A stretch of DNA of 22,500 nucleotides from Prorocentrum cordatum (Eukaryota; Sar; Dinophyceae; Prorocentrales; Prorocentraceae), in assembly GCA_963575745.1 (NCBI GenBank), contig CAUYUJ010014264.1:222829-245328 (forward strand), in the 5' to 3' direction. The notes under the pieces are model-generated. The model worked only from the letters and a program-made list of their open reading frames with translations. It did no database searches and was not told where the DNA came from. The translations under genes and the position numbers were made by a program. Below, piece by piece: positions 8,896 to 17,538 of the stretch (position 1 is the stretch's first letter; every line of letters begins with the position of its first letter).

Positions 8896-9605
8896 ACTTC
8901 TTCAATTGAAAAGCCCCTCCCGTGGCTCGCTGTGTTTTTACCGGGAAAATCTTCCTGCTCAAACTGTGCCCCTGGCCCCCGGTTTGCAACAACAGCGGCT
9001 CCCGCCTGAGATTTCCTTACAGTTTATTCCCAAATCGCGCTCTCGCGAGGGACTTCCTCACACTTTAATTCAGGAATCACGCTTTCGCGTGGGACATCCT
9101 TGCAGTTTATTCAGACGCCACGCCCTCGACACTCAGGAATCACGCGCTCACTGTAGATTTCTGCAAGACTTATTGGGGAATTGCGCTATCGCTCGAGACT
9201 TCTTCGCGACTCATGCAGGACGCACGCTTTAGCAACCCGCCTGCTCGACCTGGCCGTCTGGGTCCGCCTTCCCGACCCGCCCTTTGGGGCCTACCCGCCC
9301 GAGATGCCCGTCTGGTCCTGTCACGTGTTTTCTGCTCCTAGCCCCCCTCTTGCTAGTTTCTCTCGTGTTCCATCCTCCTCCCTCCCCCTTGTCCCTTCCT
9401 TCCATCCGTCCTCTCTTTCCCTGCCTTAGGGGCTGCAGGAAATACACACGTTGCAGGTAAGAAAGATACACCCCGATGGGGGCACGATCGAAGACGAAGA
9501 AGGCGGGTATCGAGGGATTGGGATATACGTATTGAGTGGCACGCCAGCAAGGAAGAGCGAACAGTCTTAAACATATTGTTGTTGTTATGGTGCTGTAATT
9601 TGGGC
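8896..9605 (-). mobile_element. Dispersed repeat family, copy C (minus orientation)
   Basis: Read on the minus strand this has the same block order as copies A and B. It starts at ACAACAACAATATG and continues through ACTGTTCGCTC, CGTATATCCCAA, CTTCGATCGTGCCCCC, the purine-rich stretch, GGGCGGGTCGGGAAGGCGG, CGGCCAGGTCGAGCAGGCGG and about five units with GAGAGCGCGATT, ending in TTCAATTGAAG near 8898. The TTTGGTGACCCC block near the right end is replaced by a diverged sequence. It is full length but inverted relative to A and B. Confidence 0.6.
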
Positions 9606-9618
9606 GCCAATGGCCCCT

Positions 9619-9702
9619 CTTGGTGACCCCGCATTTTCCCTTGTAGAAACAAGGTGCGAGCCCCGGGAAGAGCATTCTAATTGAAAAACCCCATGGTCGC
9701 CG
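9619..9702 (+). repeat. Dispersed repeat family, right-end fragment E
   Basis: This contains TTGGTGACCCCGCATTTTCCC, then GGTGCGAGCCCCGGGAAGA, then CTAATTGAAAAAC and CATGGTCGCC. These are the terminal blocks of copies A and B, here in plus orientation and directly abutting the minus-orientation copy C. It shows that this end module can occur on its own. Confidence 0.7.
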
Positions 9703-11265
9703 AAGGGGGGGGTCAACACGAATTCTCCTTCAGAAATGCGAGCTCAGCGGCGGCATGCGCACTATACGCATACCGACGAGGATGGGACAGGGCATCAGTA
9801 AGAAATGTGGAGAAAAAAAGGGGAGGAGGAAGAGGATGAGGAGGATGTGGAAGATACATATCATGGACTTGGGTCGACTGCTTGCGGAGCTCTGCGTCGA
9901 TGCAACACTGCATTGCCAGAAAGAGAAAGCGGGATAGAGAGAGAGAGAGAGAGAAAGACAGCCCGCAATGCGGCATTGGTCACGGTGGTGACCAGAGGGG
10001 CGTGAATGACCCGAAGACGGCCCGCTCTTCAGTGCGAGTCTTGCCAACCAAACCGTGACAGGGAGACGCAACAAGGAATCGCACGAGGGGAAAAAGCAAC
10101 AGACACGCGGAGAGCAAAGCGTGACGGGCCGACGGCGTCCTCCCGTCCCCCGCCCCCTCGAGCAACAGTGACCAAACACATGGGCGGCCGAGAAGCCAGG
10201 CTTGGACATCTGACGTCCGGAGGTGCGCCTGCCACCACTTGGAGCCCAGCTGCGCCGGGGTCGCACTCCGGAGGTCCACCACCGCCGCGAAGCCAGCGCC
10301 GCCCTGCGCCGCCGATGCCAGCGCCAGCCCCCCCCGTAACGGTTGCAAGGAAGAGGAGAAGGGGGATGAGGAGGAGGAGGATGATATAGATCCGGCGCAT
10401 GCGTCCTCCTTCTACCCCTCATCCGCTCTGCCTCCTCGTCTTCCCTTCTTTTCCTCCTCGCTCTCTCAAAGAACATCCTCTCATCCTCTCGTCCTCCTCC
10501 TGCGCCCCGATGGGATAGAACCCCTGCCTCTCGATTCGCCTGCCCCTGGTGGGACTGGACGGTGCACGAGCCTGCGAGGCAACACCCTGAGGGGGAACGT
10601 TGGGGGGGCACTGGCTCAGGGGGAAGCATCGACCTGGAATCGGCGGTGCATCGCCGATAGATCGGCGATAGGACCCCGATAGCAGATCCGCACGGTCGTG
10701 GGAGGTGTGGGCTGTCGGGCCCCCGTCGGCGACGAGTTGGCTATGGGGGGCCGAGGCGTTCCCCCACGAGCATGCCCGCCCTAGCGTTGCCCCTGACACC
10801 CCGAGCTCATACATAAGAAGCCTGCCCTCGCGGCTTCCGCCCGGAAGGCGCACGCTTCTGAGCCGTCAGAAGCTGATCCCGACCTGCGGGCTCACAGTTT
10901 TCTCTGGAAAAAAAGCCCTTCTTACCACCAAAGTCTTGCCATGAGCCACGAACCAATCTGCACGCCTGGCACTTGTCAACCAAACGTCGTCACGCCAGAC
11001 ACGCCTGACACTCATCATGATCGACCCACGAACCCGGATAGGGACTTTGAACTGCAAGGCATGGGAACGATTCCAAGAACCTCAATTGGGCGATGGGCAG
11101 TGGCCGTGCTGAAGAAATCAATCAATGTTCATGAAATTGTGCCAAAGGCTGTGTTGTGCTGCTCTGCGCTGTGCCGCGCCGCATAGTGACGTGTCAAAGG
11201 AAGCGCAAGGGACGTGTCGGAAGACATGCCGCATTGAACTGTTTCGTGCGCTATTGCATTGATTG
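9703..11265. other. Region with no recognisable gene
   Basis: It holds a GAGGA-rich purine patch (about 9815-9855), a (GA)n run at 9935-9955, GC-rich sequence with many CCG/GCC triplets (10130-10340), and a C/T-rich stretch (10405-10500). Near 10650-10669 there is a perfect hairpin, ATCGCCGAT-AG-ATCGGCGAT. The 299-codon minus-strand frame at 9730-10629 is compositionally uneven (Arg-rich, then Leu/Phe/Ser-rich) and shows no domain. I could not identify exons. Confidence 0.3.
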
Positions 11266-11269
11266 CGGA

Positions 11270-11435
11270 TCAACCCGTCCTTGGCGTCCGAATCCGGACC
11301 GAGCTGATTTTGATCTTAAGCTCAAGCTGCCTGATCGCATAGCTTGGGCTGCTTGTAATCGAAACAAGCGGGGCGCTCGACCAGCTCGAGCTCAAGATCC
11401 AATTCAGATCCGAAGCCCTCGTTCGAGACGACTTC
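11270..11435 (-). pseudogene. Unknown conserved short coding family, frameshifted copy
   Basis: On the minus strand the segment from 11435 reads VVSNEGFGSELDLE, then RPACFDYKQ. In a second frame it continues SYAIRQLELKIKISS, then VRIRTPR, and reaches a stop at 11270-11272. The copy at 13736-13918 reads through the same residues in one frame. Comparison shows about five bases missing here just after the Gln codon, which explains the frame change. Between the copies most differences are synonymous or conservative (Ile/Val, Glu/Asp, Lys/Arg), so the shared stretch looks like a once-selected protein and not random sequence. In the first frame a stop lies three codons upstream of the shared Glu/Arg-Val-Val start, so this is a fragment. 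I do not recognise the family; it may belong to a mobile element. Confidence 0.5.
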
Positions 11436-11485
11436 ACACTTTGCTCAGGCATAGAGCCAGACGACCACATGTTAATCATCCTCCT

Positions 11486-11551
11486 GTGTGGCCTGGACGC
11501 GCGAAGACGTGGTTCCAGCCCGGGACATCAATGTTAGATCCACCCCCTTGG
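11486..11551 (+). repeat. Isolated unit of the ~62-bp minisatellite
   Basis: It contains GGCCTGGACGCGCGAAGACG, then GTGGTTCCAGCCCGGGAC and AATGTTAGATCCACCC, matching the ~62-bp units that form the array from 11958. It sits on the other side of the 42-bp array, which may therefore have expanded inside the 62-bp array. Confidence 0.7.
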
Positions 11552-11585
11552 CGGCCTTTTCCCGCTTTCGCGCGTTATGAGCCCT

Positions 11586-11957
11586 TGTGCTTTCACGCTT
11601 GTCCCGACCTGGGGCATGAATAACCAATGTGGTTTCACGCTTGTCCTGCGCTGGGGCGTTAAGAACCATTGTGTTTTCACGCTTGTCCCGCTTTCTGGAG
11701 TGTTTTTACACTTGTCCCGCTCTGGAACATGAGGATCCCATGTGTTTTCATACTTGTTCCACCCGTGGGCGTTCGACACCAATGTGTTTTCAAGCTTGTC
11801 CCGCTCTGGGGAGTTAGGAAGCCAAAAGGGTTTCACGCTTGTCCCGCTCAGGTGCGGTAGAAACTATGGTGTTGTCACGCTCGCCCCGCCCTAGGGAGTT
11901 CAGAGCCCACATTGTATCACGCTTGTCCCGCTCTGGATCGTTCGGAAAACCACGTGT
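11586..11957 (+). repeat. 42-bp minisatellite, about 9-10 units
   Basis: The core TTTCACGCTTGTCCCGCTCT, followed by GGGG and a variable tail ending near AACCAATGTG, recurs at 11591, 11633, 11675, 11746, 11788, 11831, 11872 and 11915, with a shortened unit near 11705. Spacing is 41-43 bp except at the short unit. Units differ by scattered substitutions. The period is a multiple of three, so frames stay open on the minus strand (for example 11534-11836), but a repeat origin is sufficient. Confidence 0.9.
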
Positions 11958-12910
11958 TGTCACGTGTCCAGGCCACCCTGGGACGGATATCTAAGATGCG
12001 GTCGTGAAAACGCAAGCTTCCAGCCCGTGACCACCATGTTAGATATTGACCTGGGTGGACTGGACACGCAAAAAAATGGCTCCAGCTAGAGACCACCATT
12101 TTAGAACCCACCTGGGTGGACTTGACATGTGAAAACATGTGGTTTCAGCTCGGGGCAAGAATGCTAGATACCGCCCTAGGTGGTCGTGACATGTGAAAAC
12201 ACGTGGTTCCAGCTCGGGGCCACCATGTTCGATGGTTCCAACTAGGGACCACCATGGTAGATACCCCTCTGGGTGGCATGGGCACGTGAAAACACATGGT
12301 TCCAGCTAGGGGCCCATTGGTAGATACCCCTCTGGGTGGCCTGGACAGGTGAAAACACGTGGTTCCAGCGAGGGGCCAGAGGCAACCATTTCAGATAACC
12401 CCCCACCCTGGGCGGCCTGGACACGTGAAAACAGTTGGTTCCAGCTCGGGACCACCATGTTCGATACTTCGGCCCGTCCTCGAAAAAACGCATGGTTCCG
12501 GCTCGGGGCCACCATGTTAGATACGTCTGTAGGCGGAACCTATGTCAAACATCTAGTGTCGCTTCATTGGTTTTGTCTGGATCTTGTGGGCAACAACGCT
12601 GGGGGCGCCCAGACGACCATAGTTCGAATGCCCCAGCCCTTGGATGACTTGGACATGTGAAACACACATAGTTCCAGCCCGGGGCCACCATGTTAGATTC
12701 CGCTCTGAAAGGCCTGGACACGTGAAAACACTTGGTTCCAGCTCGGGACCACCATGTTAGATAATTACCGCCCTGGGTGGTCTGGACATGTAAAAACACA
12801 TGGTTCCAGCGCAGGGCAACCATGGTATATACCTCTCTGGGTGGCCTGGACAAGTGAAAGCACGTGGTTCCAGCTCGGGATACCTCCTGGGCAACCTGGA
12901 CACGTGGAAA
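11958..12910 (+). repeat. ~62-bp minisatellite, about 13 units in two blocks
   Basis: Units contain GGCCTGGACACGTGAAAACA, then GTGGTTCCAGCTCGGGACC and ACCATGTTAGATAC. The ACCATGTTAGAT-type anchor occurs near 12031, 12093, 12155, 12220, 12249, 12312, 12382, 12451 and 12509, then near 12685, 12749 and 12817. Spacing is 58-70 bp, with one truncated 29-bp step. About 130 bp of unrelated sequence (12540-12640) separates the two blocks. No reading frame is kept across units because spacing varies, so I see no coding. Confidence 0.9.
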
Positions 12911-13140
12911 CAAGCGTTTCGCCTGAGACATCCTCTGAATTCTGGTGCCCAAGAAAGGAGCAATCTATATGTATACATATATAGGACATGACAAACGTTT
13001 CGCCCGAGACATCCTCAACAAATTCTGCAAAAACAAGCGTCTCGCTCGAGACATCTGCAACCAACGAACATGTTTACTTTGCCACGTGTTTAATCGTTCG
13101 GAATTTGAAAGATAAGCGTTTTGCTTGGGACATCCTCAGC
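12911..13140 (+). repeat. Third minisatellite, ~42-bp units, degenerate (about 4)
   Basis: The motif AAGCGTTTCGCCTGAGACAT, followed by CCTC, recurs at about 12914, 12985, 13032 and 13112 with variants CGTTTCGCCCGAGACATCC, GCGTCTCGCTCGAGACATC and GCGTTTTGCTTGGGACATCC. The best-kept unit is 42 bp. It aligns loosely with the 41-bp unit of the dispersed family at 8.65 kb, as discussed in the findings. The stretch includes a 16-bp perfect AT palindrome at 12966-12981 (TATATGTATACATATA). Confidence 0.65.
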
Positions 13141-13394
13141 AACAGATCCGCCGACCCACCCTCCCTCCCCCCGTTATTCATCAAGGACGAATTCCGCTCA
13201 GCATGGCACCGGCCCGCTCCCAACATGGCACCGGCACGACCCCCAGCATGGCACGGGAAAAAAAAGCAGCGGCATGGGGGAAAGCAACACGCAACCACGG
13301 GGCATCAATACCACAAGGCTGATATCCAAAAACGTCGAGCATGTGTTCAGCAACCTCTCGCACACACCGTCGAATGCTTCAGTAGGTGGCGACA
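13141..13394 (+). repeat. Short region with AACATGGCACCGGC-type repeats
   Basis: CAGCATGGCACCGGC, CAACATGGCACCGGC and CAGCATGGCACGGG occur between 13199 and 13256 with about 24-bp spacing. An A-rich run follows. The rest is unremarkable and has no gene I can identify. Confidence 0.5.
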
Positions 13395-13560
13395 TCCGAA
13401 CCCTACCCAGAGCAACCAGCGATTCTCCTTAATCGATGGGAGGAGGCTGGGGCAGGGTTACGATTTCGCAAAGTGTTCGTCGAATTCGGAACCCTACCCC
13501 CGCCGCCCATCGAATTGCCTGAATCGTTGATCGGCGGGGGTATGGTTCGGATTTTGCCGC
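13395..13560. repeat. Two adjacent hairpin-forming inverted repeats
   Basis: At about 13483-13557, TTCGGAACCCTACCCCCGCC pairs with GGCGGGGGTATGGTTCGGA across a loop of about 30 bases. Just upstream, CATCCGAACCCTACCC (about 13393) pairs more weakly with GGGGCAGGGTTACGATTT (about 13452). The two hairpins share sequence, so they look like a duplicated foldback unit. Confidence 0.6.
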
Positions 13561-13689
13561 TGATTCAGGAACTTCTTTCTCACTGTCTGGAAAACATGTC
13601 ATTTTAACCTGGGCGCTGTATCTCATTGGGGCCTGCCGCGTGCCTCCTGGGGCTTTGTCGCGTCCTGTCGCGCGACCTGTTCACGCCTA

Positions 13690-13735
13690 GATTGCCCCAA
13701 GAGGCCCCCAGACTGTCCAAGAGGGCTCCGAGTCC
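13690..13735 (+). repeat. Short CCCAAGAGGCCCC repeat patch
   Basis: TTGCCCCAAGAGGCCCCCAG, then ACTGTCCAAGAGGGCTCC, match the degenerate repeat seen in larger arrays elsewhere. It lies just upstream of the conserved short ORF. Confidence 0.55.
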
Positions 13736-13918
13736 ATGCGCCCTGCGCCCCGAGTCGTCTCGTCCCGCTTCGGCACTGAGTTGGATCCTGAGATCGGGCT
13801 GATTGGGCGACCCACACGCTTCGACTGCAACCAGTTCTGGGCCAGCTATGCGTTCAGGCAGCTCGAACTTAATGTCCAGATAAGTTCGATCAAGATTCGG
13901 AAACCAAGGGTGAATTGA
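13736..13918 (+). CDS. Unknown conserved short ORF, 60 codons
   Basis: An ATG-started frame of 60 codons ends in TGA. Its core VVSSRFGTELDPE, then RPTRFDCNQ, SYAFRQLEL, and ISSIKIRKPR is matched by a diverged copy on the opposite strand at 11270-11435 with mostly synonymous or conservative changes and the stop at the same place. This is comparative evidence within the window that the family codes, or once coded, for protein. The ATG itself is not supported by the comparison, because the copies diverge before the Val-Val. The family is unknown to me. No signal peptide or membrane segment is seen. It may be one exon or the C-terminal end of a longer protein, perhaps from a mobile element. Confidence refers to the coding nature, not to function. 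Confidence 0.45.
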   Translation: MRPAPRVVSSRFGTELDPEIGLIGRPTRFDCNQFWASYAFRQLELNVQISSIKIRKPRVN

Positions 13919-14990
13919 TCCACAGCGCTATAGATCATTTGCGGCATTTACTCATCTCGTTTCAGAACAGCACAGGACGATCCTTGGCACGGTACATCAC
14001 GATCGATACCTTCAGCATTGCATATGCCTGTCGCCCAACCAAATGCCTTACCGTTGCTGTCTTTACGTCTCTGAATTCCGTGCAGGGTTCGTGGGTCGAT
14101 CATGTTATCTAGCGACATTCGGCCCATCCCGCCTCCGTCCTTTGCAAGAACTCCCCCTCTGCTCAAGAGCTGAACCCTCCCGCAGAGAAGCTTGACCACC
14201 GAGCTCGCTCCTCCGACATCGCTGGTCAGATCACAACATCAATCAGCATCGAATCGGATCGGGCTGACTCGGCACGGAGTCGAAAACTTCTCGGGGCGGC
14301 TGCGTCAAGATATACGACAACGCCACGCGATCATCTGGCCACATCAAATCGCTGGAACATCGTAATCGAATCGGATCGGGCCGGCCGGAACCAATATCAA
14401 TCGGATCGATCGGATCGAAATGGATCCTGGATCCCGGGGATGGGCTTGGAGGTCCAGTGTTGCCTAGGTGGGGGGAGCATTGACCGCGGAAGCCACCCCG
14501 ATGATCTGCGCTATGATGCGGAAGAAACGGTCCTGGTGGTTAAGTTTTCAGTCTTCCAACCTCGGGGGTCACGCGCTGCCTGGCCTCGACGTCGAGAGCG
14601 TCCAGGCGCTCGGAGCACAAGTCTAGCAGCTCCTGATCGCGCTGCCGTGGGGTCCGCGGAGCATGCGCTGCGCGGAGAGGGCGAGTGTGGCAATCGGTGC
14701 TCGACGCAAGCGCCGCTGAAGCACTCGCCATGTCTGCATACTTTGTTCTCTACCCCTGCGCGCGCAGGCCAAGGATTCAACAACAGCCTGGCACTCAAAC
14801 ACCGCTGGCGAGATCCCGCCAGGTCAAGAGCCCCGACCACCTCCCGCTCCCCCGAAGCGTGAGCCACTCCCAAGAAGTGTGACGCCAAATCCACGGGTAA
14901 CTCTGTTCGCGCTTCGCGCCGCGCGACGCGCGAATACGTAACGTCGCGGTCTCGCGCCGCCCCTCCAGGGGAGAAGGGGAGGACGAGGAG
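13919..14990. other. Region with no recognisable gene
   Basis: A minus-strand frame at 13948-14199 (83 codons) has ordinary amino-acid composition but no motif I recognise. Between 14240 and 14430 the motif AATCGGATCGG recurs several times. From 14900 to 14970 the sequence is CG-dense (CGCGCTTCGCGCCGCGCG). A minus-strand frame of 228 codons (14511-15197) is Arg/Ala-rich and unconvincing. Confidence 0.3.
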
Positions 14991-15290
14991 GATGTGGATG
15001 AGGGTGAGGGATCGCGAGTCGCGAACTGCGCTTAGCTTCGCGCCCTCGTGGCGGCCCTTGCAGGTAAGGCCTGTTCGTTCGAGGATGAGACAAGGGTCTA
15101 AAGGAGGGCCACACTGGTCTCCGACACCGTGCCTCCGCCACGTAGGAGGTGCGCCCCCGTTTGTTCGAATACACTTCGTACAGTCGTGGTGCTGCACTTG
15201 GGAGCGTCAAATCAGCAACGAGGGGTCTATGCTGGCCACGACGGGCCTCGGCCACGAACCCCACCCGAGCCCCGAGAGGTCCCGATTCCA

Positions 15291-15318
15291 GCGTTTGCAT
15301 TGTATCACGATGCAAACG
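15291..15318. repeat. Small perfect hairpin
   Basis: CGTTTGCAT (15292-15300) and ATGCAAACG (15310-15318) are exact reverse complements around a 9-base loop. No U-run or gene end is associated, so I do not call it a terminator. Confidence 0.6.
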
Positions 15319-15479
15319 GAGAAACAAATCTTGAAGGCCGTGGGGCCACCAATCTCGGGAGCCTCCGAGGCCTGCTCTCCAGCCGCTCGTCGAGCTGCCT
15401 ACTCGGCCCGCTCGCAACGCCCGATTTTTGGGCCCGCGCTCGTCTCGGGGAGCAGTGATGGGAACCCCTCGGGCGCCGT

Positions 15480-15925
15480 CCTGGGGCCATGGCGAGTGCC
15501 TGCTTGCGCCATCTTGGGCGCGCTCGAGGCCGAAGCTGCAAGCATAGTAGAGACATGGCAGAAAGTTGCTTTCAGATTCTCGTGCCCATTGAGGGCTCTG
15601 ACTGGAGCCATCCTGGGCCGTCTTCGAGCTATCTTCGCGCCTCTTTGGGCCGTCCTACTCTTGGAGACGCAAAATGGGACTCAGATGTCTCCAGATGGTC
15701 CCAAGATGGCTCCCGAGGCCCGAAAAGGGCTCAAGAGAGCCTCTAACCTCAACGGGCCCCGAAAGGGGGACACAGACTACCTCAGGAACGGACCTTCCGC
15801 GCTACGGCGCTTCGCATTCCCTCCAAGACGACCCCGAACAAGGAGCAAGACTAGCCCCAAACGACCCTGGAGACCCACAAGAGGCCCCCAACAGGCGCCC
15901 GGGGAACCCCCCCGAAGCAGCGCCA
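15480..15925. repeat. Degenerate CCCAAGATGGC repeat in both orientations
   Basis: From about 15481 to 15660 the motif is in the reverse sense (GCCATCTTGGGCGCG, GAGCCATCCTGGGCCGTC, CTCTTTGGGCCGTCC). From about 15675 to 15925 it is in the forward sense (CCAGATGGTCCCAAGATGGC, CCCGAAAAGGGCTCAAGAG, CCCACAAGAGGCCCCC). The meeting point near 15665 makes a long imperfect foldback. The plus-strand frame that spans it (14992-16932, 646 codons) has Lys/Pro/Arg-rich repeat translation and is not convincing as a gene. Confidence 0.6.
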
Positions 15926-16051
15926 ACTGGCATACGGCAAAGTCGCGTGGGCGCGACTTGTGCGTTGGCTCTTGGCACCGCGTAGATTTTCCGACCTTGA
16001 ACCGTCGCGCCCTTCCGATGGAGCAGATCGTCCGGCATGGACCGACTCCGT

Positions 16052-16340
16052 GCCACTGGTGGCGTTCCACCTTGAATGCCCGCGCTGGAGAGGAGGAGGA
16101 CGAGGACGAGGAAGAGGAGAAGGAGGAGGAGGAGGAGGCGGAGGACGTCGACGTGCCACAGGTGGCGTTCAACCTTGAATGCCCGCGCTGGGGGCACAGG
16201 AGGAGGAAAAGGAGGAGGAGGAAGAAGAGGAGGCCGAGGACGTCGACGTGCCACAGGTGGCGTTCAACCTTGAATACCCGCGCTGGGGGCGCAGGAGGAG
16301 GAGGAGGAGGAGGAGGAGGAGGAGGGGGAGGAGGAGGTCG
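16052..16340 (-). repeat. Three tandem ~97-bp units like the retroelement 5' end
   Basis: GCCACAGGTGGCGTTCAACC then TTGAATGCCCGCGCTGG occurs near 16055, 16155 and 16250, each followed by a GGA-rich purine tract; the last two are preceded by GACGTCGACGT. The same module, with GACGTCGACGTGCCA and CAACCTTGAATGCCCGCG, lies at about 21749-21796 at the 5' end of the retroelement, in the same orientation. Spacings are about 100 and 96 bp. The block ends in (GTCG)3 near 16337-16351. It may be leftover 5' untranslated monomers of another copy, or an independent satellite picked up by the element. Confidence 0.75.
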
Positions 16341-16351
16341 GTCGGTCGGTC

Positions 16352-16940
16352 TATCGCCATATGATCCAGATGCTCACTTACCTTGCACAGCGTGGGATCG
16401 GCGTGCGCGAGTGATGCACTATGCATCCCGCGTTGTCAAAACGTTGGGAGTCTCCCCCTGGCACAACTACGGGGACACCATGAGCCACAACATGTCAACA
16501 GACTGTGGGCAGGAAGAAAAAAAGGAAAGAGATGGAGGGGCGGGGGCGGTGCCTGGTCCATCGCGTCCGTGTCGCACGGTCGCACTCGGACACTACCCAT
16601 CCGCGGCTCCCACATGCTCCCTCCCGCCCGCGCCCCCCAGGGAGCAGGACGACGAAGGAGAGGGAAAGGCGGGGGGCCACCCCACGAGAGGAGCGCGAGA
16701 GGCCACGGATCCAGAAGAAGGCGAGGCAGGGGGGGAGGAGACGACGACAGAGAAGAGAGAGACAGCAGCGCAGAGAGCAGCGAGGGGGGGGTGCGGACAA
16801 CAAGATAATTGCAAAAAGAGAAACACAAGGAGGCCAGCCCTGGCCTCTAAGAAACTCATCCCTATCCAGACGCCCTCCTGCGTCGCTTCCTCGGAGCGTT
16901 GCAGCTGTCTGGTGGGGCCCACTTACCTGTAAATCGAACA
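16352..16940. other. Spacer between satellite units and retroelement
   Basis: It contains A-rich and GA-rich patches (16510-16535, 16640-16800) and no recognisable coding. On the minus strand two sequences match the consensus 5' splice site: CAGGTAAGT at about 16923-16931 and AAGGTAAGT at about 16376-16384. The retroelement's 3' untranslated region probably runs into this stretch, but I cannot place its end. Confidence 0.3.
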
Positions 16941-16992
16941 TTCGTTCTCTCAGCTATACTCATATTTGGCCTAGGACTCTGTGCACTTCTAC

Positions 16993-17538
16993 TCACTTCT
17001 TCTTGCCCCTGAGCAGCCTCTCCAGCGACCCTTGAATGCGGCGCTCTCCTGTGTTCCTCGGTGGGGGGCCTGGCTTCGGTACACTGCCCATCGCGATGTA
17101 CAAGCGGGTGAGGATAGCATTCATTGGCTGCATCATTCCATTGATCTGGACCCATGCACTGATCAGGTATGTGTGTCGTACTTGGGCCGGTTGGCCTTCG
17201 TGCTGGTAGGCTGACTTCACGCGATAGTATTTCACGTATTCGCATGCTATTGCTAAAGGCTCTTGTTTTAGCCGCTGCACGAAGTCTTTCAGGAAATCCA
17301 TACACTGTTTGAGCTCTGCCACACTGTTCAACTGGACATTGGTCGCCAGAGCCTCGAGCACCGCTATCCCTACTGCCAATGACGGGGGACCGTGTGCGTG
17401 ATCTGGCTTGCCCTCCACCATCTGTCGGTGCTGCTGCCCTGCTGCTACTGCTACTGCATTGATACTGTGATCCTGGGGCATGAGGTGGGTCGAGAGGAGC
17501 GCGCCCTCGAGCCCTCGAATCCGCTGGGCATGATTCAG
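16993..17538 (-). pseudogene. Retroelement C-terminal tail segment (frame 3 of breaks)
   Basis: The segment runs from LNHAQRIRGLEGALLSTHL at 17538, just past the frame step, to the stop at 16993-16995, about 181 codons. An internal ATG lies at 17481. Visible features are a Gln-rich helix start, HGPPSLAVGIAVLEAL, a predicted-helical stretch with ELKQCMDFLKDFVQRLKQEP, then YVKYYRVK, and a closing run GSVPKPGPPPRNTGERR before a basic GKKK end. This kind of tail is familiar to me at the C terminus of dinoflagellate LINE proteins. Its role is unknown; RNA or protein binding is only a guess. It shares the frame of the RT segment but is cut off from it by intervening steps. Confidence 0.65.

Noticed and set aside
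9730-10629. 299-codon minus-strand frame
   Set aside because: It is Arg-rich, then hydrophobic, following C/T-rich and GA-rich DNA tracts on the other strand. No motif was recognised.
10650-10669. Hairpin ATCGCCGAT-AG-ATCGGCGAT as a terminator
   Set aside because: It has no T-run and no adjacent gene, and intrinsic terminators are not expected in a nuclear genome. It is kept only as a small inverted repeat.
14992-16932. 646-codon plus-strand open frame
   Set aside because: It crosses degenerate CCCAAGA repeats and GGA tandem units, changes composition abruptly (Lys/Pro, then Glu, then Gly) and shows no domain. Openness is expected from GC-rich repeat DNA.
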